DNA from: CSP1-5 sp964558395 | GTDB lineage: Bacteria; Methylomirabilota; Methylomirabilia; Methylomirabilales; CSP1-5 | Length of the DNA: 17,710 bases | Direction: 5' to 3' | Assembly: GCA_964558395.1 (NCBI GenBank) | Contig: CAZLDS010000052.1 | Coordinates: 1-17,710, forward strand | Part shown: piece by piece, positions 13,385-17,710 of the stretch | Position numbering within the stretch: position 1 is the first letter of the stretch | Layout: each line of letters opens with the position of its first letter | Notes under the pieces: generated by a model | What the model saw: the letters and a program-made list of their open reading frames with translations, nothing else | What the model was told of the DNA's origin: nothing | Databases searched by the model: none | Translations under genes and position numbers: made by a program

Positions 13385-14728
13385 TCAGTGGGTGAGGAGA
13401 TTGGTAAGGTCGTGTAACTGTCTGCGGAATTTATCATCCCTGGCCATCAGTTCTCGGACCTTGGCGCAGGCGTGGATCACCGTCGAGTGATCTTTGCCAC
13501 CAAACTCCGCCCCAATGTCCGGGAGGGACGCATTCGTGTTAGTTCGACACAGATACATGGCCACCTGCCGCGGCAGGACAATGGATTTGTGCCGGCTTTT
13601 CGACAGGATTTCCTTTTCCTTGAGCCGGTAAAAATCTGCGACGACCTCTAAAATCCGCGGCATCGTGATCGCCCGATCCCCGTCCACAAGCTCCTTGAGA
13701 ACCTCGCGGGCCAGATCCAGCGTGATGGCCTGGTTCGTCAGGGAGGCATATGCGACGATCCGGACGAGATAGCCTTCGAGTTCCCGGACGTTGGATTTCA
13801 CGTTCGTGGCGATAAAGAGGGACACTTCATCCGGGATCTGCACACCCTCGGCTTGGGCTTTTTTGCGGAGGATCGCCGCTTTGGTCTCCAGATCGGGGGG
13901 TTGGATATCGGCGATCAATCCCCACTCAAACCGGGAACGAAGGCGCTCTTCCAGGCCCGGAATCTCTTTGGGTATGCTGTCGCTCGTCAGGACGATCTGT
14001 TTGGAGGCATTGTAGAGATCGTTAAAGGTGTGGAAAAACTCCTCCTGGGTTCGCTCTTTGCCTGCGATGAACTGGATGTCGTCGATCAGCAGGACGTCGA
14101 CACTCCGGTACCGATTCCGGAATTCAGTCGTGGCATCAAAGCGGATCGCGTTAATCAGGTCATTGGTGAATTTTTCCGAGGAGATGTAGGAAACGCGAAC
14201 CAGGTGGTCCCGCTCCAAAGCGAAATGGCCAATCGCGTGGAGCAGATGGGTCTTGCCGAGGCCCACGCCGCCGTAGATAAAGAGGGGGTTGTACACCTTC
14301 GAGATTTGTTCACCGACCGCCAACGACGCAGCGTGCGCAAGCTGATTCCCCGCCCCGACGACAAAGCTATCAAAGGTGTACTTCGCATTCAGCGGGGACG
14401 TCGCACGGCCAGGCCGGCGGGCAGGGCGTTTCGGGGGCTCCGCAGGAGGGGGTGGCGGGGAGGGGTCCTGGTTGGGAATCGCGAGCTCGATCTCGACCCG
14501 GGTGAATAGGAGGTCTTCCAAGGTGGACCGGAGTAGTTCTAGATAATGCTCTTCAAACCATTCTTTAAAAAACCGATTCGGGAGCAGGACCTGGAGATGA
14601 TTGCCGCTGATATCTCCCAGAGTCAGGGGACGGAACCATGTTGTAAAGCTATGTGCAACGAGTTGCCGTTGGATGTTCGAGAGGGCCGCCTGCCATACAT
14701 CCTGGGACAAACGGGATTGTCCACGCAT
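13385..14728 (-). CDS. dnaA: Chromosomal replication initiator protein DnaA
   Basis: The 447-residue product has all DnaA domains: an N-terminal oligomerisation domain (WQAALSNIQRQLVAHSFTTW), a Pro-rich linker (about 88-110), the AAA+ ATPase with Walker A GGVGLGKTH (about 153-161) and Walker B DVLLIDDIQF (about 211-220), and the C-terminal DNA-binding domain with the signature FGGKDHSTVIHACAKV. Length is normal. I chose the ATG at 14728, with GGAGG eight bases upstream; an ATG ten codons earlier has no such site. DnaA binds its boxes at the origin in ATP form and opens the helix. Three box-like sites lie in the upstream region. dnaN is not next to it; the next gene downstream is a cytochrome. 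Confidence 0.97.
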   Translation of the reverse strand: MRGQSRLSQDVWQAALSNIQRQLVAHSFTTWFRPLTLGDISGNHLQVLLPNRFFKEWFEEHYLELLRSTLEDLLFTRVEIELAIPNQDPSPPPPPAEPPKRPARRPGRATSPLNAKYTFDSFVVGAGNQLAHAASLAVGEQISKVYNPLFIYGGVGLGKTHLLHAIGHFALERDHLVRVSYISSEKFTNDLINAIRFDATTEFRNRYRSVDVLLIDDIQFIAGKERTQEEFFHTFNDLYNASKQIVLTSDSIPKEIPGLEERLRSRFEWGLIADIQPPDLETKAAILRKKAQAEGVQIPDEVSLFIATNVKSNVRELEGYLVRIVAYASLTNQAITLDLAREVLKELVDGDRAITMPRILEVVADFYRLKEKEILSKSRHKSIVLPRQVAMYLCRTNTNASLPDIGAEFGGKDHSTVIHACAKVRELMARDDKFRRQLHDLTNLLTH

Positions 14729-14815
14729 CGCATCAGCCTCCTGCAACCCTGTTTGCATGGTGCCGAGAACGAAAAACCGATACTACCGGGTCGCTTGCCC
14801 TCGAGAAGAGGGAAG

Positions 14816-15035
14816 CTATCCACATTTTTTCCACAAGACGAATGACATCGTAAGTCATCGAGACGTGGGGCGTTTGCGACTTATCCCCAGAAAATGGTCC
14901 ACCTTGGCTGCGCTCGCGCGGTCTTAAAATCGGTTAAACATGAGGGCTAATCGAACACAAATGCTCCTCCTTTTAACCGAGCTTCACTTTGGAGTCAAGC
15001 CCTTTTTAGAAGAAAAATGATTTTTTTACACTTGG
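14816..15035. other. Probable chromosomal origin region (oriC)
   Basis: Upstream of dnaA are three DnaA-box-like nonamers on the plus strand: CTATCCACA (14816-14824), TTTTCCACA (14827-14835), 11 bases apart and so on one helical face, and TTATCCCCA (14881-14889). Beyond them is a region with AT-rich runs, including an inverted repeat CGGTTAAA (14931-14938) / TTTAACCG (14972-14979) and T/A runs near 15001-15028, which could be the unwinding element. No protein gene is seen between 14729 and 15105. The same boxes may also control dnaA. Confidence 0.55.
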
Positions 15036-15105
15036 CTCTGCGAAAGAATGAGCCGCGATGCAAAAAAGATGGAAATCGTCGCGGATATTGGGATAGACTT
15101 TCTTG

Positions 15106-15489
15106 CTAAATGGGCTGGGGTGCTGGCCTGACGGACGTCAGCGAGATGAGAAGCTCCTCGAAATCCCAAGATTTGGGCCAGTACGTTCCTCCGTAATGTT
15201 TCAGCTCTGCCTCGACCTCTTTGGCTCCGCATGCAGTCATGATAATCACGTGGGTCTTGGGGTGTAACTTTCGGACCAGTTTCAGAAGGTTCAAGCCGTT
15301 CACTCTGTCGTGCGCGGATCTCGAGATCGGCGAGGATGACATCAAAAGAGTGGCGCTGAATAGCGTCGATGGGGACTTGAGGCTGATACAAGTATGGACG
15401 TCCGCTCCGCGGTTTTTCAAGACGTGGGCTAACGCCAACCGGATAGTGAGATCATGCTCTATAAGGAGAATATGCAGGGGCGCATTCAT
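15106..15489 (-). pseudogene. Response-regulator receiver gene with two compensating frameshifts
   Basis: The frame from the ATG at 15489 (GGGAG eight bases upstream) begins as a normal receiver, APLHILLIEHDLTIRLALAH, and ends as one: LNLLKLVRKLHPKTHVIIMT, then PKSWDFEELLISL. The middle (about 15310-15405) is nonsense in this frame, but the expected receiver core, IDAIQRHSFDVILADLEI with the phospho-acceptor Asp, is found in another frame at exactly that place. Two indels of opposite sign therefore seem to have shifted the middle. The open frame of 127 codons survives, but its product lacks the phosphorylation site. It has no output domain. Sequencing error is the main alternative. Confidence 0.7.
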
Positions 15490-15631
15490 CGAGGCAACTC
15501 CCGCGAAGAGTAGGCTCTTATCTTTTCGGTCCGGTGCAAACGACATACCAAGCCGTTTCAGCAATTTACATGACAAACAAAGAACCGATGGGAAAGTGGC
15601 CTTCCGGTTTTGGAATTGTGACGTTATCCCC

Positions 15632-16723
15632 CTATTCGCGTAACCCGCTGCCGGCGTTGCCCCGGACGCCCTCTGTCCTGTTTTCCGATGGGTCATCTTG
15701 CAAATAACTGACACCATCCCAAGGGAACCGGAAGTGCTTCTGACCCCACTCGATAGCCGCGGGATCGGTGAGCGCCCGCCCGTAACAGTCCATGGTCATG
15801 CCGGAAGTCTTATTCGCTACCTCCGCCTGGACGCGCTTGGGATCGATTCCGGCCCCCAGGCGGTACGAAATGTAGCTGGTGCGAAAATCATGGAACTGGA
15901 AGCCTGATGGGGCGTGCTTCTGTTGAAACCGGAGCCAGAGCCAGCGGAAGTCCTCAAAGAATCGTCGCTCAGGATTGCCCGTCCAGCGGCCCCACAGGAC
16001 GGACTGCACGCGATCAGGGAGCCGCACGATCAAGCCGCCCCGCTTGCCCTTCATTTCGGCCTGGCTGAATCGTATCACCGCAGGGTCCGTGGAAAAGTCC
16101 GCGTGCGCTTCGGTCAAGTCCAGAAGGTTTTGCCGCCCCAACCCGGTCCAGAGGGCCACTACCATCACGTCACGCAGGAGGGGCGAGGCGAGGGCATAGA
16201 GTCGGTCAAACTCGTGCGGGAGCAAGACGTGTCCCTCCCTCGCAGGTTTTTGGAGTTGCGGCCGATTTTCGGTCTTGATGAGGTAGGCACTCTCGAACGA
16301 AAGCCGTTTATCCCGCACCGCCTTGTCGAGGGCTTGCTTGAGCCAACTCAACTCCCTGGTGATAGTCGTCTTGGATCGACTATGCCCCAACCGCCAGGCC
16401 ACATAAGCGTCAATCGCGGCGAGGGTGAGGTCCTGCATGTTGAGGTTCGCCAGCGGGCTGTATTGGTGGGTCATGTCGTCGCAGATGTTTTGGTACCGCG
16501 TCAAACTACGCGGATCCACCTCTAACGCTCGACCCTTGAGATATTCCCGCAAAAACTCCGCGAGGGGCTTCGCATCCCCCACGGATACCCGGCGCTCGGC
16601 CTCGATGAGCTTCCCCTTGGCGGCCTGTTTGTCCGTTGTGGGGGTGGACTTCTGAATCCACTTCCCCCGCCGGTCCTGGTACCCCATGTACCAAATCTTG
16701 CCTCGCTTCCAGAGATGGCCCAT
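15632..16723 (-). CDS. Tyrosine recombinase / phage-type integrase
   Basis: The 363-residue product has an N-terminal arm- or core-binding part (GHLWKRGKIWYMGYQDRRGKW, then a SAM-like domain about 50-150) and a C-terminal catalytic domain. Visible catalytic residues are Arg197 (WTGLGRQN), a probable beta-hairpin Lys224, His277 and Arg280 (FHDFR) and the nucleophile Tyr313 (DCYGRA). The position that is usually His or Trp in LGH-type motifs reads Asn303-Lys304 (VANKTS), a departure that may alter activity. Such enzymes insert and excise phages and islands. The ATG at 16723 has a perfect AAGGAGG eight bases upstream. The J-domain gene upstream is AT-richer than the rest of the window. No attachment repeat or tRNA is visible. 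Confidence 0.9.
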   Translation of the reverse strand: MGHLWKRGKIWYMGYQDRRGKWIQKSTPTTDKQAAKGKLIEAERRVSVGDAKPLAEFLREYLKGRALEVDPRSLTRYQNICDDMTHQYSPLANLNMQDLTLAAIDAYVAWRLGHSRSKTTITRELSWLKQALDKAVRDKRLSFESAYLIKTENRPQLQKPAREGHVLLPHEFDRLYALASPLLRDVMVVALWTGLGRQNLLDLTEAHADFSTDPAVIRFSQAEMKGKRGGLIVRLPDRVQSVLWGRWTGNPERRFFEDFRWLWLRFQQKHAPSGFQFHDFRTSYISYRLGAGIDPKRVQAEVANKTSGMTMDCYGRALTDPAAIEWGQKHFRFPWDGVSYLQDDPSENRTEGVRGNAGSGLRE

Positions 16724-16760
16724 CGTTCATCCCTCCTTCCTCTTGCGCCTATTCAATCCG

Positions 16761-17573
16761 TTACCAGGGCATGAGTCTCCGTAACAACTTGCGCGCCCAA
16801 CCGACGTACGCAACCAACGCCGCCGACTCACCTAAAAGAAACGGACCAGTCATGAATGCAATGAAACAAAGTGAAATAAATTGAAGGAAGTCATTCGGAA
16901 TCTTAAGTACAAAAGGTAACGTTCCAAGTAATAGAAGACCGATGGCCAAAACGCGAACAGCAAGGTCCTTTTTGACATGGGCCGGTTTTGTCTTCGTTGA
17001 TTTCCACCGTCCCTCGATACCACTAGTAAGCATAACCCACGGACTCATAGCGAAGAGCGACGCTATCATGGCCAGCATAAAACTGATAAATACTGCTAAA
17101 ACGAAACGGAGGAGAGATTGCCACCAGATTTGGGGGTTGAAATACGGGAAATCCGCTATCCCAGCATATATTTCGAAATAGGCGATGATCCATATAATCA
17201 CCAGTAATACGAGCCCCAGAATCCTCTGGAGAAGCTGCCACCACTTTTTAGGGGGTCGAGGAGGGCTAGATGCTTGGCCCATCGTTTTTGAGCGTTGCGA
17301 GGCGCTAGGCGCATATGCGCTCGTGATTTCTGCACGCTGCCGGTCATAAGCACGCCGATGTTCGGCATTGCTCAGAACAGCATAGGCAGCGTTGATCTCC
17401 TGGAGCTTCCTCGTGGCCCGAAGTTTTTGGACGTAGGTTCGGCATAGGTCAGGATGGTATTGTCGGACCAAGTTGCGATATGTTGCCTTGATCTGCTCGG
17501 AACTTGCGGAAGAGTCCACACCGAGAATGTCATAATAGTCGCGTCCATCAACTTTTACGCCACGTCTGGCCAT
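16761..17573 (-). CDS. J-domain (DnaJ-like) membrane protein
   Basis: The 270-residue product starts with a J domain (about 12-78): DYYDILGVDSSASSEQIKAT, the HPD motif at 40-42 that stimulates Hsp70 ATPase, and AYAVLSNAEHRRAYDRQ. A Pro/Ser linker follows (about 85-110), then about four membrane helices (near 115-137, 148-177, 207-226 and 231-258) and a basic tail. It lacks the G/F-rich and zinc regions of true DnaJ, so it is a specialised co-chaperone that would bring DnaK to the membrane. Its base composition is visibly more AT-rich than the rest of the window, which suggests transfer along with the adjacent integrase. The ATG at 17573 has only a weak ribosome site, and a short frame ends 10 bases before it. 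The membrane part matches no family I know. Confidence 0.85.
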   Translation of the reverse strand: MARRGVKVDGRDYYDILGVDSSASSEQIKATYRNLVRQYHPDLCRTYVQKLRATRKLQEINAAYAVLSNAEHRRAYDRQRAEITSAYAPSASQRSKTMGQASSPPRPPKKWWQLLQRILGLVLLVIIWIIAYFEIYAGIADFPYFNPQIWWQSLLRFVLAVFISFMLAMIASLFAMSPWVMLTSGIEGRWKSTKTKPAHVKKDLAVRVLAIGLLLLGTLPFVLKIPNDFLQFISLCFIAFMTGPFLLGESAALVAYVGWARKLLRRLMPW

Positions 17574-17583
17574 CGTGTTCTAT

Positions 17584-17646
17584 TCAGTCCTCTTCCATCT
17601 CCTTGATCCTTCTGACGGCTCGCCGATGTTGACACGCATAGGTCAT
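17584..17646 (-). CDS. Possible 20-residue peptide before the J-domain gene
   Basis: A short frame, MTYACQHRRAVRRIKEMEED, starts at an ATG with GGGGTGA upstream, close after the stop of the preceding frame, and ends just before the J-domain gene. It could be a leader or coupling peptide. Size alone makes it doubtful. Confidence 0.25.
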   Translation of the reverse strand: MTYACQHRRAVRRIKEMEED

Positions 17647-17657
17647 TTGGTCACCCC

Positions 17658-17710
17658 TCAGTGACTCCCCGCTTTCTTCATCGCCTCCGTCACGGCCCCG
17701 TCCTGGCGGG
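17658..17710 (-). CDS. C-terminal end of an unidentified gene (runs off right edge)
   Basis: The last 16-17 codons of a frame, ending QDGAVTEAMKKAGSH and a TGA stop, enter from the right edge on the same strand as the J-domain gene. The piece is too short to identify. Confidence 0.35.
   Translation of the reverse strand, partial: RQDGAVTEAMKKAGSH

Overview
The window reads as chromosomal DNA of a GC-rich, Gram-negative bacterium with a respiratory, c-type-cytochrome lifestyle. Evidence is an outer-membrane beta-barrel ending in Phe, a lipoprotein, three CXXCH proteins, CcdA and DnaA. The mix of gene types recalls environmental lineages such as NC10/Methylomirabilota or Nitrospirota, but that is a weak inference; no rRNA or other decisive marker is present.

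Layout. (1) 1-4640, all minus strand: a copper/thiol cluster. Reading leftwards it holds a small exported protein, CcdA, a cupredoxin-like protein with a C-terminal carboxypeptidase-regulatory-like domain, a DsbA-like thioredoxin-fold protein, a YHS mini-protein, a MarR regulator with a good promoter and an overlapping TTCGAA-type operator, a four-helix membrane protein with an intramembrane CCAHH motif, and the N-terminus of a CopA-type P-ATPase with two HMA domains. (2) 4641-5667: a gene-poor scar with the C-terminal relic of a gamma-glutamyltransferase. (3) 5668-7938: a GAF-containing NarX/NreB-type histidine kinase and its NarL-type response regulator, closed by a terminator. (4) 8019-11651, plus strand: a degenerate receiver protein, a possibly structured leader, then a lipoprotein, a monoheme cytochrome-porin fusion (Cyc2-like architecture) and a monoheme seven-bladed YVTN beta-propeller. 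This looks like an outer-membrane electron-transfer module, perhaps controlled by the two-component pair. (5) 11769-13218, minus strand, converging on it: a membrane-anchored diheme cytochrome with a Met/His-rich tail, followed by a PCYCGC-family protein. (6) 13385-15105: dnaA and a probable oriC, without dnaN beside it. (7) 15106-17710, minus strand: a frameshift-scarred receiver gene, a tyrosine recombinase, an AT-richer J-domain membrane protein and short frames, probably a small integrated element.

The strongest discovery candidate is in (5). The PCYCGC-family frame stops at a TGA (11907-11909), but the same frame continues for 45 codons with the family's C-terminal pattern. The TGA sits where relatives carry the first Cys of a CxxC, giving Sec-Glu-Ile-Cys. 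A seven-base-pair hairpin with a G-rich loop lies 14 bases downstream of the TGA, as expected for a bacterial SECIS. Ordinary gene calling would truncate this protein.
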